Positions 48,681 to 57,910 of a stretch of 64,000 bases of DNA are shown here, one piece after another. How positions within the stretch are numbered: the first letter of the stretch is position 1; each line of letters starts with the position of its first letter. Source of the stretch: Peteryoungia aggregata LMG 23059 (lineage in GTDB: Bacteria; Pseudomonadota; Alphaproteobacteria; Rhizobiales; Rhizobiaceae). Location: assembly GCF_030814435.1 (NCBI RefSeq), contig NZ_JAUSUW010000005.1:124001-188000 (forward strand), in the 5' to 3' direction. The translations under genes and the position numbers were made by a program. The notes beneath the pieces were generated by a model. It worked only from the letters and a program-made list of their open reading frames with translations. It ran no database searches and had not been told where the DNA came from.

Positions 48681-49553
48681 TCAGCGACGATCCGTGGAAA
48701 TCCGGAGCCGTCCCGCGAGATCCTGAATATACTGCCAGGCGACGCGACCGGATCGTCCGCCACGGGTTGTTGCCCATTCCAGTGCCTCGTGATGCAGTTG
48801 CTCGCGCGGCAGCGGCAAGGCGAAATGCGCGGCATAACCGTCGATCATGGTCAGGTAGTCGTCCTGGCTGCATTTGTGGAAGCCGAGCCACAAGCCGAAG
48901 CGGTCGGACAGCGAAACCTTTTCCTCGACCGCCTCGGAGGGATTGATCGCTGTCGATTGCTCGTTCTCCATCATGTGGCGGGGAAGGAGATGGCGCCGGT
49001 TCGAAGTGGCATAGAAAAGCACGTTGTCGGGGCGCCCCTCGACGCCTCCGTCAAGCGCGGCCTTGAGCGATTTATAGGCCGTGTCGTCATGGTCGAAGGA
49101 GAGGTCGTCGCAGAATAGGACAATCCGGTGTGGCGCGTCCTTGAGGATATCGAGGAGCGCGGGCAGGGTGGCGATGTCCTCACGGTGGACCTCGATCAGC
49201 TTCAGCGAGACTCCGCTACTCTTGATTATGTCGGCATGCACCGCCTTGACCAGCGAAGACTTCCCCATGCCGCGTGCGCCCCAGAGGAGCACGTTATTGG
49301 CCGGAAAGCCCTCGGCAAAACGGAGCGTGTTCTCGTGCAGGATGTCCCTGACATGGTCGACACCGCGGATGAGGCCGAGCTCGACGCGGTTCGGTCGCTT
49401 CACCGGCTGCAGATGGAGCCGGGCAGGGGCCCAGACGAAACAGTCGGCAGCCTGCCAGTCGTTGTCGGCGGGTGGCGGACCTGCCAGCCTTTCCAATGCG
49501 TCGGCAAGACGCTTCACCTCAGCCAGAAGTGCTGCCACGCTCTGATCGGCCAT
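48681..49553 (-). CDS. DUF815 AAA-type ATPase
   Basis: A 290-residue ATP-binding protein. Walker A GARGMGKSS (92-100), Walker B VLFCDDLSF (near 145-153), and the YATSNRRHLLPRHM sensor-like block identify DUF815, a conserved ATPase of unknown biological role. ATG start preceded by AAGGA. Convergent with the nlpD-like gene across the bidirectional terminator, divergent from yajC. Confidence 0.9.
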   Translation of the reverse strand: MADQSVAALLAEVKRLADALERLAGPPPADNDWQAADCFVWAPARLHLQPVKRPNRVELGLIRGVDHVRDILHENTLRFAEGFPANNVLLWGARGMGKSSLVKAVHADIIKSSGVSLKLIEVHREDIATLPALLDILKDAPHRIVLFCDDLSFDHDDTAYKSLKAALDGGVEGRPDNVLFYATSNRRHLLPRHMMENEQSTAINPSEAVEEKVSLSDRFGLWLGFHKCSQDDYLTMIDGYAAHFALPLPREQLHHEALEWATTRGGRSGRVAWQYIQDLAGRLRISTDRR

Positions 49554-49757
49554 TGTCATCCTTCTCCCGTGCTTGCGGCCCTTCGAGCCTCTGGTTGGGC
49601 GGTATCACGCAGATTTGCGGGCATAAAGGGTGCGAGGCTGGAAAATGGTACGCCGCGCTGCTGTTTCTGTTGCATTCACGGGCTCTCTCACTATATTCCG
49701 GCGACCTGACGAGGGGGCCGCGCGGCTCTCCGAATTCGCTTCAATAGGGAGTCTTTC

Positions 49758-50105
49758 ATGTTTATCACGCAGGCCTTTGCCCAGGACGCGGCTGCCGCTC
49801 CGAGCGCCATGGGTTCCGGACTGGAGATGCTTCTGCTCTTCGCACCGCTGATGGTGGTCTGGTACTTCTTCCTCATCCGCCCGCAGCGCCAGCAGATGAA
49901 GAAGCGTGAGGAAACCCTGTCCGCGATCCGTCGCGGCGACCAGGTCGTCATGGGTGGTGGTATTGTCGCCAAGGTGACCAAGGTCATCGACGACAAGGAG
50001 CTCGAGGTCGAGATCGCCGACGGCGTCAAGGTTCGCGCCATGCGCCAGTATGTGGCGGAAGTCCGCGTCAAGGGCGAACCGGTCAAGACCGAGACCGCCG
50101 CCTGA
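49758..50105 (+). CDS. yajC: preprotein translocase subunit YajC
   Basis: A 115-residue protein with one membrane segment (LEMLLLFAPLMVVWYFFLI) followed by RPQRQQMKKREETLSAIRRGDQVVMGGGIVAKV, the YajC signature. Accessory component of the SecDF complex. secDF follows after about 60 bases with an intervening GC hairpin. Confidence 0.96.
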   Translation: MFITQAFAQDAAAAPSAMGSGLEMLLLFAPLMVVWYFFLIRPQRQQMKKREETLSAIRRGDQVVMGGGIVAKVTKVIDDKELEVEIADGVKVRAMRQYVAEVRVKGEPVKTETAA

Positions 50106-50114
50106 TCCCCGCTT

Positions 50115-50133
50115 GGCCGGCCTCGCGCCGGCC
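50115..50133 (+). other. hairpin between yajC and secDF
   Basis: GGCCGGC and GCCGGCC form a 7-bp stem around CTCGC, about 10 bases after the yajC stop. The T run that follows comes late (TTGCCTTTT), so it may act as a partial attenuator. Confidence 0.4.
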
Positions 50134-50167
50134 ATTGCCTTTTCCGACGCCTTAATTCGAGAGTTCC

Positions 50168-52720
50168 ATGCTTTACATTTCTCGCTGGAAGACATTGCTC
50201 ATCTGGTTGGTCGTGGCGATCAGCGTTCTGGTTGCCCTGCCCAATGCCTTCACAGACGAGGAACTGGAAGCCTTTCCGTCCTGGTTCCCGACCCACAAGG
50301 TGACGTTGGGCCTCGACCTTCAGGGCGGCTCCCACATCATGCTGAAGCTGGAGCGCCAGGACATCGTCAAGGAGCGCCTGGAGACGATCGTTGGCGACGT
50401 GCGCACGCAATTGCGCGACGCCGGCATCCGCTACACGGGGCTGTCGGGTGTCGGTCAGCAGATTCAGGTTCGCATCACCGATGCCGACAAGATCCCGGCC
50501 GCGATCGAGGCCCTGCGCACGCTGACCGATCCGGTCAGCGTTGGCGGCCTCACGGGCGGTACGGTGACGGAAGTCGCAGTGGAACAGGCCGAGGATGGCC
50601 TGCTGCGTCTGACACTTACGGATTCGGGCATTGACTACCGGGTCTCGTCGGCCCTGACACAGTCCATGGAAGTGGTCCGTCGTCGTGTCGACGAACTCGG
50701 CACGACAGAACCCTTGATCCAGCGCCAGGGCGACGATCGCATCATCGTGCAGGTTCCGGGCCTGACCGATCCACAGCGTCTGAAGGCGCTTCTCAACCAG
50801 ACCGCCAAACTGTCCTTCCACATGGTGGACACGACAATGCCGGTAACGGAGGCGATCAACACGCGTCCGCCGGCGCAGTCGGAAATTCTCTATTCGAACG
50901 ACGATCCTGCGGTGCCCTACCTGATCGAGCGGCGCGCCCTGATCTCGGGTGAAAACCTTGTCGATGCGCAGGCTTCCTTCGATCAGCGTTCCAATGAACC
51001 TGTCGTCAGCTTCCGCTTCGACAGCCGTGGCGCACAGCGATTTGCCCAGGCGACCCAGGAAAACGTTGGCCGTCCCTTTGCCATCGTGCTTGACCAGCAG
51101 GTGATCTCGGCGCCGGTCATCCGGGAGCCGATCATCGGTGGCTCGGGGCAGATTTCGGGCAATTTCTCCGTCGAAGGCGCAAACGATCTCGCCGTTCTGT
51201 TGCGGGCCGGCGCCCTTCCGGCAACCTTGACCGTGGTCGAGGAGCGCACCGTCGGTCCCGGCCTTGGCCAGGACTCGATCAATGCCGGCGTTACCGCCAG
51301 CATCATCGGTGGCATCGCGGTCGTGATATTCATGATTGCCTTCTATGGTACCTTCGGCGTGATGGCGAACATTGCGCTGGCGGCCAATATTGCGATGATC
51401 CTGGCGGCGCTGTCGCTGATCGGCTCCACGCTGACTTTGCCCGGCATTGCCGGCATTGTGTTGACCATCGGCATGGCGGTCGACTCGAACGTTCTGATTT
51501 ACGAGCGTATCCGCGAGGAGGCGCGCAATGGCAGGCCGCTGATCCAGGCAATTGACATCGGCTTCAAGAAGGCTTTTGCGACGATTGTCGACGCCAACCT
51601 GACGACCCTGATCGCGGCAGTCGTTCTGTTCTTCCTCGGCTCGGGACCCGTGCGTGGTTTTGCCGTGACGCTGTCGATCGGTATCGTGACGACAGTTTTC
51701 ACGGCCTTCACGCTGACCTTCTGGCTGATGGCCTTCTGGTACCGCTGGAAGCGCCCGAAGCACCTGCCAAAGAGTGTCCGCACCGGTTTCTTCGACAACC
51801 GCAACATCCGCTTCATGGCGGCGCGCAAGTTCAACTTTGTGGCAGCAGCCCTGATTTCCATCGCCTCGCTGATCGGTTTCGCGACCGTCGGTATGAATCT
51901 TGGCATCGACTTCAAGGGTGGTTCGATCATCGAGGTCCAGGCCCGCGACGGCAGCGCGGATCTGTCGGATATCCGTGAACGGCTGAGCCAGCTCAATCTC
52001 GGTGAAGTTCAGGCCCAGGGCTTCGGTGATGCATCGAGCGCTCTCATTCGTCTTCAGGCGCAGGACGGTGGCGAGAACGCCGAGCAGTCGGCACTGAGCA
52101 AGGTGCGCGGGGAGCTGGAGGCCGAATACGACTTCCGCCGCGTCGAGGTGGTCGGTCCCTCGGTGTCCAGCGATCTGACCTATTCGGCGACCATTGGCGT
52201 CGCGGCTGCTCTGTTCGGCATCCTGATCTACATCTGGTTCCGCTTTGAATGGCAGTTCGCGCTGGGAGCGATCATCGCGACACTTCATGACGTGATCTTC
52301 ACACTCGGCCTCTTCGTGCTGACGGGGATCGAGTTCAACCTCACCAGTATCGCGGCCATTCTGACCATCATCGGTTACTCGCTGAACGACACCGTCGTCG
52401 TCTATGACCGAATGCGCGAAAACTTGAGGCGCTACAAGAAGATGCCGCTTGAGGTGCTGATCGACGAATCGATCAACCAGACGCTCTCGCGTACGGTTCT
52501 GACTGCCGGCAGTACGATCCTGGCGCTGGGTGCGCTCTATCTTTTCGGGGGTGAAGTCATCGCATCCTTCACCTTTGCGATGCTGGCGGGCGTTCTGATC
52601 GGGACCTTCTCATCGATCTATATCGCCGGCCCCGTGCTGATCGCCTTCAAGTTGCGCCCGGAGAATTTCCAGCGCGATGAGTCAGAAGGTGAGAAGGCGA
52701 CGGCCAAGGCCGGGGCCTGA
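50168..52720 (+). CDS. secDF: preprotein translocase SecDF fusion
   Basis: An 850-residue fusion of SecD and SecF. LGLDLQGGSHIMLKLERQD is the SecD D1 motif; NPRLVIDYR-equivalent blocks and LRAGALPATLTVVEERTVGPGLGQDSI are SecD-like; VLTIGMAVDSNVLIYERIREE and a second LNDTVVVYDRMRENLR mark the SecD and SecF membrane domains. About 12 membrane segments. It uses the proton-motive force to pull translocated proteins. Fusion is usual in rhizobia. Second gene of yajC-secDF. Confidence 0.97.
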   Translation: MLYISRWKTLLIWLVVAISVLVALPNAFTDEELEAFPSWFPTHKVTLGLDLQGGSHIMLKLERQDIVKERLETIVGDVRTQLRDAGIRYTGLSGVGQQIQVRITDADKIPAAIEALRTLTDPVSVGGLTGGTVTEVAVEQAEDGLLRLTLTDSGIDYRVSSALTQSMEVVRRRVDELGTTEPLIQRQGDDRIIVQVPGLTDPQRLKALLNQTAKLSFHMVDTTMPVTEAINTRPPAQSEILYSNDDPAVPYLIERRALISGENLVDAQASFDQRSNEPVVSFRFDSRGAQRFAQATQENVGRPFAIVLDQQVISAPVIREPIIGGSGQISGNFSVEGANDLAVLLRAGALPATLTVVEERTVGPGLGQDSINAGVTASIIGGIAVVIFMIAFYGTFGVMANIALAANIAMILAALSLIGSTLTLPGIAGIVLTIGMAVDSNVLIYERIREEARNGRPLIQAIDIGFKKAFATIVDANLTTLIAAVVLFFLGSGPVRGFAVTLSIGIVTTVFTAFTLTFWLMAFWYRWKRPKHLPKSVRTGFFDNRNIRFMAARKFNFVAAALISIASLIGFATVGMNLGIDFKGGSIIEVQARDGSADLSDIRERLSQLNLGEVQAQGFGDASSALIRLQAQDGGENAEQSALSKVRGELEAEYDFRRVEVVGPSVSSDLTYSATIGVAAALFGILIYIWFRFEWQFALGAIIATLHDVIFTLGLFVLTGIEFNLTSIAAILTIIGYSLNDTVVVYDRMRENLRRYKKMPLEVLIDESINQTLSRTVLTAGSTILALGALYLFGGEVIASFTFAMLAGVLIGTFSSIYIAGPVLIAFKLRPENFQRDESEGEKATAKAGA

Positions 52721-52724
52721 GCCG

Positions 52725-53123
52725 ATGGTATTCGGCTTCGGAGACAAGGGCATCACAATCCGTGATGCCCATTTCCCGGGTCGGCCCGGCATCGACAGCT
52801 ACGGCAATGGCGGCTTCCGCTTTGCCGACATGTCGCATCGCGGCTCGCTGCTTTTGCTTCCCTCCGGCGTCTATGGCTGGGAGCAGACGGAAGAGGAGCC
52901 GATAACGCAAGCCTCGCTCGCCCGCGTCTTCGCCGAAACCGGCATCGAATTCCTGCTCCTTGGGACCGGACGCCAGCTGCGCCTTGTCGATCCGGATCTG
53001 AGGGCGGCCCTCAAGGCAAGGGGCATCGCCACAGATCCGATGGGAACCGGGGCGGCGATCCGCACGTATAACATCATGCTGGCCGAGCAGCGCCCGGTCG
53101 CCGCCGCTTTGATTGCGGTGTGA
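52725..53123 (+). CDS. Mth938-domain protein (NDUFAF3-like)
   Basis: A 132-residue protein of the Mth938/DUF498 fold. IRDAHFPGRPGIDSYGNGGFRFADMSHRGSLLLLPSGVYGWE and FLLLGTGRQLRLVDPDL are family-specific. Human NDUFAF3, a mitochondrial complex I assembly factor, has the same domain. The ATG is five bases after the secDF stop, so translational linkage is likely. An alternative longer start overlaps secDF but is less family-like. Function in bacteria is not firmly established. Confidence 0.88.
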   Translation: MVFGFGDKGITIRDAHFPGRPGIDSYGNGGFRFADMSHRGSLLLLPSGVYGWEQTEEEPITQASLARVFAETGIEFLLLGTGRQLRLVDPDLRAALKARGIATDPMGTGAAIRTYNIMLAEQRPVAAALIAV

Positions 53124-53145
53124 ACCAGTCACTGGAAGGTGCATT

Positions 53146-54000
53146 GTGAGTGAGACCCTGTCGGCCAATGAGGCGCTTTGCCTGCAGGCCTTGCGCGAAA
53201 TGGACCGGGATCGCTACCTTGCGAGCCTGCTGAGCCCGACCGATCGACGGTCGGCCATCACCGCTCTCTATGCTTACAATGCCGAATTGGCCCGTGTTCG
53301 CGACGTCGCGCGAGAACCCCTGCCGGGCGAGATCCGGCTGCAATATTGGCGCGACCTGCTTGAAGGTGCAGCGCATGGCGAGACGGCGGCAAACCCGGTG
53401 GCTTCCGAAGTGCTGCGAGCCATCCAGGCCTGGCGCCTTCCCGTTTCGCCGCTCGTGGCCATGACGGAGGCGCGCATTTTCGACCTCTATGATGATCCCA
53501 TGGAAACTACCGCGATGTTCGAGGGGTATGCCGGCGAAACGGCGGCCGCCTTGGTCCAGCTCGTTTGCCTGGTTCTCGACGCCGAGGCAGCGGAAGACGT
53601 CGCCGAGATTGTCGGACATGCAGGTGTGGCGTTATCGGTGGCGGGTGCCATCCTGTTGCTGCCGGCGCACCGCGCACGCGGACAGCTGTATCTTCCGACA
53701 GAGATCCTGGCCGCAGCAGGGCTTGATCGAGAGAGTTTTCTGGGCAACGGCGATGATGCGCGGCGATCCGCCGCCATCGAAGCCTTTGCCGGATTTGGGC
53801 TCGATCATCTGCGCAAGGCGCGTGCGGCGGGTCGTCTGCCGAAATCTCTTGTCGCAGCCTTCCTGCCTGTCACCCTGGCGGAGCCCGTGCTCAAGCGGGC
53901 CCAAAAGACAGGAGACGGCTGTCTATCGGCGGATCTTCGCCCATCGCAATGGCGCCGCCAGTTGGCGATGATGCGACTCCTGCTCACGGGCCGGCTCTGA
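53146..54000 (+). CDS. squalene/phytoene synthase-fold protein (NDUFAF6-like)
   Basis: A 284-residue isoprenoid-synthase-fold protein. AITALYAYNAELARVRDVAREPLPGEIRLQYWRDLLEG matches the first motif region; LSVAGAILLLPAHRARGQLYLPTEIL covers the second. True squalene and phytoene synthases have a second Asp-rich motif (NxxRDxxED) here; this protein lacks the acidic residues. NDUFAF6, a complex I assembly factor, shares these features, so an assembly rather than a catalytic role is inferred. GTG start preceded by GGAAGG; the first codons come 22 bases after the Mth938 stop. Confidence 0.82.
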   Translation: MSETLSANEALCLQALREMDRDRYLASLLSPTDRRSAITALYAYNAELARVRDVAREPLPGEIRLQYWRDLLEGAAHGETAANPVASEVLRAIQAWRLPVSPLVAMTEARIFDLYDDPMETTAMFEGYAGETAAALVQLVCLVLDAEAAEDVAEIVGHAGVALSVAGAILLLPAHRARGQLYLPTEILAAAGLDRESFLGNGDDARRSAAIEAFAGFGLDHLRKARAAGRLPKSLVAAFLPVTLAEPVLKRAQKTGDGCLSADLRPSQWRRQLAMMRLLLTGRL

Positions 54001-54097
54001 GCGCACTGGCTTGTCCCGGCGGACGCCACGCTCACGCAAGGCTCGCCTGCTAGCAGCCTTTGCGCTAGAGTGTGTGTAAAGGAGGCGAGAGCAGAAC

Positions 54098-54550
54098 ATG
54101 GTGACTTGGGGTATCGTCTTGGCGCTCGTTGGCGCATTGGCCTATTTCGCGTCGCGGATGGCACGGCAGGAGGAGGAAGACGGCTTCCAGGACGCCGGCT
54201 TGGCCATTCTCGAATTCGGCAGAGCCTTTCCCCAGGAAGCAATCCGCAGTTTGCACGCCACGGCAGACGGCAAGGCCGTCTTCGTTCGTCTGCATGACAA
54301 CAAGGCAGGCTTCATGCGCAGCATGCGCAACCACTTCGCCTGCCATTTGATCGAACCCGGCACGGTCCGCGTCCGTGACCTGCCTGGTGGGAAGGGCTTT
54401 GCCATCGAATTTCTCGATGCGCCCTTCCACAATGGCGAATTCACCTTTTCGAACCCGACGACTGCCGCCGAGGTGTCGCTCTGGCTGCTCGGCAACTATG
54501 TTGGCCACGCCGACCGGCAGCCGGATACGCTGTCCAGCACCACCGGTTGA
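54098..54550 (+). CDS. hypothetical membrane-anchored protein
   Basis: A 150-residue protein with one N-terminal membrane segment (WGIVLALVGALAYFAS) and a soluble domain (AILEFGRAFPQEAIRSLHATADGKAVFVRLHDNKAGFMR, FTFSNPTTAAEVSLWLLGNY). GGAGGCGAG precedes ATG. No family recognised. It follows the NDUFAF6-like gene at about 95 bases on the same strand, so it may belong to the yajC-secDF transcript. Confidence 0.65.
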   Translation: MVTWGIVLALVGALAYFASRMARQEEEDGFQDAGLAILEFGRAFPQEAIRSLHATADGKAVFVRLHDNKAGFMRSMRNHFACHLIEPGTVRVRDLPGGKGFAIEFLDAPFHNGEFTFSNPTTAAEVSLWLLGNYVGHADRQPDTLSSTTG

Positions 54551-54558
54551 CGCCCAGT

Positions 54559-55968
54559 TCAGGCGGCGCCAAGCCAGGTCTTGCAGTGTTCGAGCGCACG
54601 CGCCGCAATCAGCTGACGCTTCATGATCGTCTTGTCCTTGCCACGGAAGCGCTTGATGCCCTCAGGCTTGACGATCGAGCCCGGCTCCAGCTCGGGGAAG
54701 AGCCCGAAATTGATGTTCATCGGCTGGAAGGAGCGCTTGCCCGGCTCCTCGTCGGAGACGATGTGGCCGCCGGTGATGTGGTTGAGCAGTGCGCCGAGTG
54801 CCGTGGTCGCCGGGGGCACGCTGATCGTCTCGCCCTTGCGCTGGGCAGCCGCAAAGCGGCCGGCAAGCAGGCCGATCGAGGCGCTTTCCACATAACCTTC
54901 GCAGCCGGTGATCTGGCCGGCAAAGCGCAGGCCGGGACGGGCCTTCAGCTGCAGGCTCTGGTCGAGCAGGGTCGGTGAGTGGATATATGTGTTGCGGTGC
55001 AGGCCGCCGAGGCGGGCAAATTCCGCGTTTTCCAGCCCCGGGATCATCCGGAAGATCTCGGCCTGGGCGCCATATTTCAGCTTCGTCTGGAAGCCGACCA
55101 TGTTGTAGAGCGTGCCGAGCGCATTGTCCTGGCGCAGCTGCACGACGGCGTAAGCCTTGACGGTCGGGTTATGGGCGTTGGTCAGGCCCATCGGCTTCAT
55201 CGGCCCGTGGCGCAGCGTCTCGCGACCGCGCTCGGCCATGACCTCGATCGGCAGGCAGCCATCGAAATAGGGCGTGCCTTCCCATTCCTTGAAGCCCACC
55301 GCATCGCCCTCGATCAGGGCATTGACGAAGGCATTGTACTGGGCCTCGTCAAGCGGGCAGTTGATATAGTCCTTGCCCGTGCCGCCGGGGCCGACCTTGT
55401 CGTAGCGCGACTGATACCAGCAGATGTCCATGTTGATCGAGTCGGTATGCACGATCGGCGCAATCGCGTCGAAGAAGGCCAGTGCATCCTTGCCCGTCCG
55501 CTCGCGGATGGCCTCGGCCAATGCCGGCGAGGTGAGGGGACCCGTTGCGATGATGGCGAGATCCCAGTCCTCAGGCGGCAGGCCCGTCACTTCCTCGCGC
55601 ACGACAGTAATCAGCGGATGCTGGTGGATGGCGGCGGTGACCGCATCGGAGAAGCCATCGCGGTCGACGGCGAGCGCGCCACCGGCAGGCACCTGGTGCT
55701 TGTCGGCGCAGGCCATGATCAGCGAACCGGCAAGCCGCATCTCGGCATGGATGACGCCGACGGCATTCGATGTCGCATCGTCAGAGCGGAAGGAGTTGGA
55801 GCAGACCAGTTCGGCAAGGCCGTCGGTCTTGTGCGCATCCGTGCCGCGCACGCCGCGCATTTCGTGCAGGATAACCGGGACGCCGGCCTCTGCGACCTGC
55901 CAGGCGGCTTCGGAGCCTGCAAGGCCGCCGCCGATGATGTGAATGGGGGAGAAGGAGCTGTTTGTCAT
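54559..55968 (-). CDS. trmFO: folate-dependent tRNA (uracil-54-C5) methyltransferase TrmFO
   Basis: A 469-residue FAD protein. [19 protein letters not shown] is the dinucleotide motif; [10 protein letters not shown]-like block [24 protein letters not shown], and [15 protein letters not shown]-type block [26 protein letters not shown] identify TrmFO. It methylates U54 of tRNA using methylenetetrahydrofolate and FADH2, rather than SAM. ATG at MTNSSF is chosen. Convergent with the hypothetical membrane gene. Confidence 0.95.
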   Translation of the reverse strand: MTNSSFSPIHIIGGGLAGSEAAWQVAEAGVPVILHEMRGVRGTDAHKTDGLAELVCSNSFRSDDATSNAVGVIHAEMRLAGSLIMACADKHQVPAGGALAVDRDGFSDAVTAAIHQHPLITVVREEVTGLPPEDWDLAIIATGPLTSPALAEAIRERTGKDALAFFDAIAPIVHTDSINMDICWYQSRYDKVGPGGTGKDYINCPLDEAQYNAFVNALIEGDAVGFKEWEGTPYFDGCLPIEVMAERGRETLRHGPMKPMGLTNAHNPTVKAYAVVQLRQDNALGTLYNMVGFQTKLKYGAQAEIFRMIPGLENAEFARLGGLHRNTYIHSPTLLDQSLQLKARPGLRFAGQITGCEGYVESASIGLLAGRFAAAQRKGETISVPPATTALGALLNHITGGHIVSDEEPGKRSFQPMNINFGLFPELEPGSIVKPEGIKRFRGKDKTIMKRQLIAARALEHCKTWLGAA

Positions 55969-56111
55969 GGGCGGCTCCATATCACGCCTCGCGGCGCGAG
56001 GTCCATCGGGTGCCGGGCTTCCGACGAGGGCTGTCGATCACATTCGAGAGGCCGGAATCAAAAACGGCACCATGCGGTGCCGTTCGACAGGCTGCTTCTT
56101 GCAAGATCCAA

Positions 56112-56255
56112 TTAACGGAACGAGCGCGAAGCGATGTTGCGGATTTCGTAGCGGGTGATGCCGATATCGCTCAGGGTCTGGCTGGAAAGGTTGCCCAGTT
56201 CAGCCATCGTGCGGCGGTAGCTCATCCAGTTCTTGGCAATGCGGATCGGGTTCAT
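56112..56255 (-). CDS. small DUF1127 protein
   Basis: A 47-residue Arg-rich protein, MNPIRIAKNWMSYRRTMAELGNL, then LSDIGITRYEI, the DUF1127 core. The family is common in rhizobia; small members of about this length have been linked in Agrobacterium to RNA turnover and nutrient metabolism. GAGGAAA is 6 bases ahead of ATG and fixes this short start; a longer open frame upstream is not coding-like. Confidence 0.85.
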   Translation of the reverse strand: MNPIRIAKNWMSYRRTMAELGNLSSQTLSDIGITRYEIRNIASRSFR

Positions 56256-56460
56256 GGTCGTTTCCTCGGTGTATCTCTTGGCTGATCTTGCGGCTTCTTC
56301 CGCATCAGCGATTGACGTTCTTATACGCCCGTAAAACAAGATTGTGCAGTGCAAATAATATGCGACTGCTATGCGTTTGTGCATGGGGTTGCCGTGATAA
56401 GCAGCAAGCCTAGTGGACTGGTCAAAAACGCGCCATGGGTTAATGCCTGTTGACGAAAGC

Positions 56461-56486
56461 AAAAAAGCCCGCATTTGCGGGCTTTT
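56461..56486 (-). terminator. intrinsic terminator after tyrS
   Basis: On the minus strand AAAAGCCCGC and GCGGGCTTTT form a 10-bp stem with a 4-base loop and six T residues. It begins 30 bases after the tyrS stop. Confidence 0.9.
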
Positions 56487-56515
56487 CGATAGTGTCCGGA
56501 GGCGATGATCGCAGA

Positions 56516-57772
56516 TCAGACCGGCTTGATGAGAATGTGCTTCTTTTTTCCCAGCGAAAGCTTGATCACGCCATCGGCGGTGAGCTCTGCAGTGCCGACA
56601 GACATGCGCTCATCGGAGACGCCAGCATCGTTGATCTTGACGGCTCCACCCTGGACATGACGACGAGCTTCGCCGTTCGAGGCTGCGAGACCGGCCTTGA
56701 CGATCAGTCCGAGCAGGCCAATGCCGGCTTCCAATTCGCTCGCCGCGACTTCGACCGTAGGCAGGGTATCGGCGAGCGCCCCTTCCTCGAAGGTCTTGCG
56801 CGCCGTTTCGGCAGCCTGTTCAGCGGCGTCGCGACCATGCAGCAGCGTCGTGACTTCCGTGGCGAGGATCTTCTTGGCTTCGTTGATCTCCGATCCACCA
56901 AGTGCTGCCAGACGCGCGATCTCGTCCATCGGCAGGATGGTGAAGAGCTTGAGGAACCGCACCACATCGGCGTCTTCGGTATTGCGCCAGTACTGCCAGA
57001 AGTCATAGACCGGCAGCAGATCGGCATTGAGCCATACGGCGCCAGATGCGGACTTGCCCATCTTGGCACCGGAAGAGGTCGTGAGCAGCGGTGCCGTCAG
57101 CGCATAAAGCTGCGGCGTGCCCATGCGGTGGCCGAGGTCGATGCCGTTGATGATGTTGCCCCACTGGTCGGAGCCGCCCATCTGCAACCGGCAGCCATAG
57201 CGCTGGTTCAACTCGACGAAGTCGTAGGCCTGCAGGATCATGTAGTTGAATTCGAGGAAGGACAGCGACTGCTCGCGGTCAAGCCGCGTCTTGACGCTGT
57301 CGAAGGAGAGCATGCGGTTGACCGAGAAATGCCGACCGACATCGCGCAGGAACTCGAGATAGTTCAGCGGGCGCAGCCATTCGGCATTGTTGATCATCAG
57401 GGCGCCGCCCTTCGGACCCTTGTTGTAGTCGAGATAATGCGAGAAGCAGCGCTTGATCGAGGCGATATTCTCCTCGATCGTCTCGATGGTCATCAGCTTG
57501 CGCGCTTCCTCTTTGAAGGAGGGGTCACCGACCATGCCGGTACCGCCGCCCATCAGCGAGATCGGCTGGTGGCCGGTCTGCTGGAACCAGCGCAGCATCA
57601 TGATCTGCATCAGATGACCGACATGCAGGCTGGATGCCGTTGGGTCATAGCCGATATAGGCCGTCACGCTTTCCTTGGCGAGCAGGTCGTCGAGCCCCGT
57701 TTCATCGGACATCTGATGAATGAAGCCGCGCTCGGAGAGGATGCGGAGGAAATCGGACTTGAACTTCGTCAT
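56516..57772 (-). CDS. tyrS: tyrosyl-tRNA synthetase
   Basis: A 418-residue class I synthetase. HVGH is at 50-53 ([17 protein letters not shown]), the second signature is KMGKS ([14 protein letters not shown]), a variant of KMSKS seen in some TyrRS proteins. The C-terminal S4-like domain ends [19 protein letters not shown]. The start at MTKFKSDF is chosen over the longer frame. It is divergent from anmK with a short gap. Confidence 0.95.
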   Translation of the reverse strand: MTKFKSDFLRILSERGFIHQMSDETGLDDLLAKESVTAYIGYDPTASSLHVGHLMQIMMLRWFQQTGHQPISLMGGGTGMVGDPSFKEEARKLMTIETIEENIASIKRCFSHYLDYNKGPKGGALMINNAEWLRPLNYLEFLRDVGRHFSVNRMLSFDSVKTRLDREQSLSFLEFNYMILQAYDFVELNQRYGCRLQMGGSDQWGNIINGIDLGHRMGTPQLYALTAPLLTTSSGAKMGKSASGAVWLNADLLPVYDFWQYWRNTEDADVVRFLKLFTILPMDEIARLAALGGSEINEAKKILATEVTTLLHGRDAAEQAAETARKTFEEGALADTLPTVEVAASELEAGIGLLGLIVKAGLAASNGEARRHVQGGAVKINDAGVSDERMSVGTAELTADGVIKLSLGKKKHILIKPV

Positions 57773-57910
57773 GACGCTGTTGCTTTCGGTTTCTCTGGTC
57801 TTTCGGTGGCACACTTTAAAATCCGCGCGGGCTTTAGCATTGTTTTTTGAATTGTGCACCCGTCTCGGTCATGAATGTCCGGCAACACAGGCGTTCGAAT
57901 CGGGTGGCAT

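Noticed and set aside
49691-52288. 865-codon frame antisense to yajC and secDF
   Set aside because: Longest shadow frame in the window; it crosses two well-defined genes on the other strand and shows no domain.
56256-56474. 73-residue N-terminal extension of the DUF1127 protein
   Set aside because: A good ribosome binding site lies before the short start, and the family length is about 47 residues.
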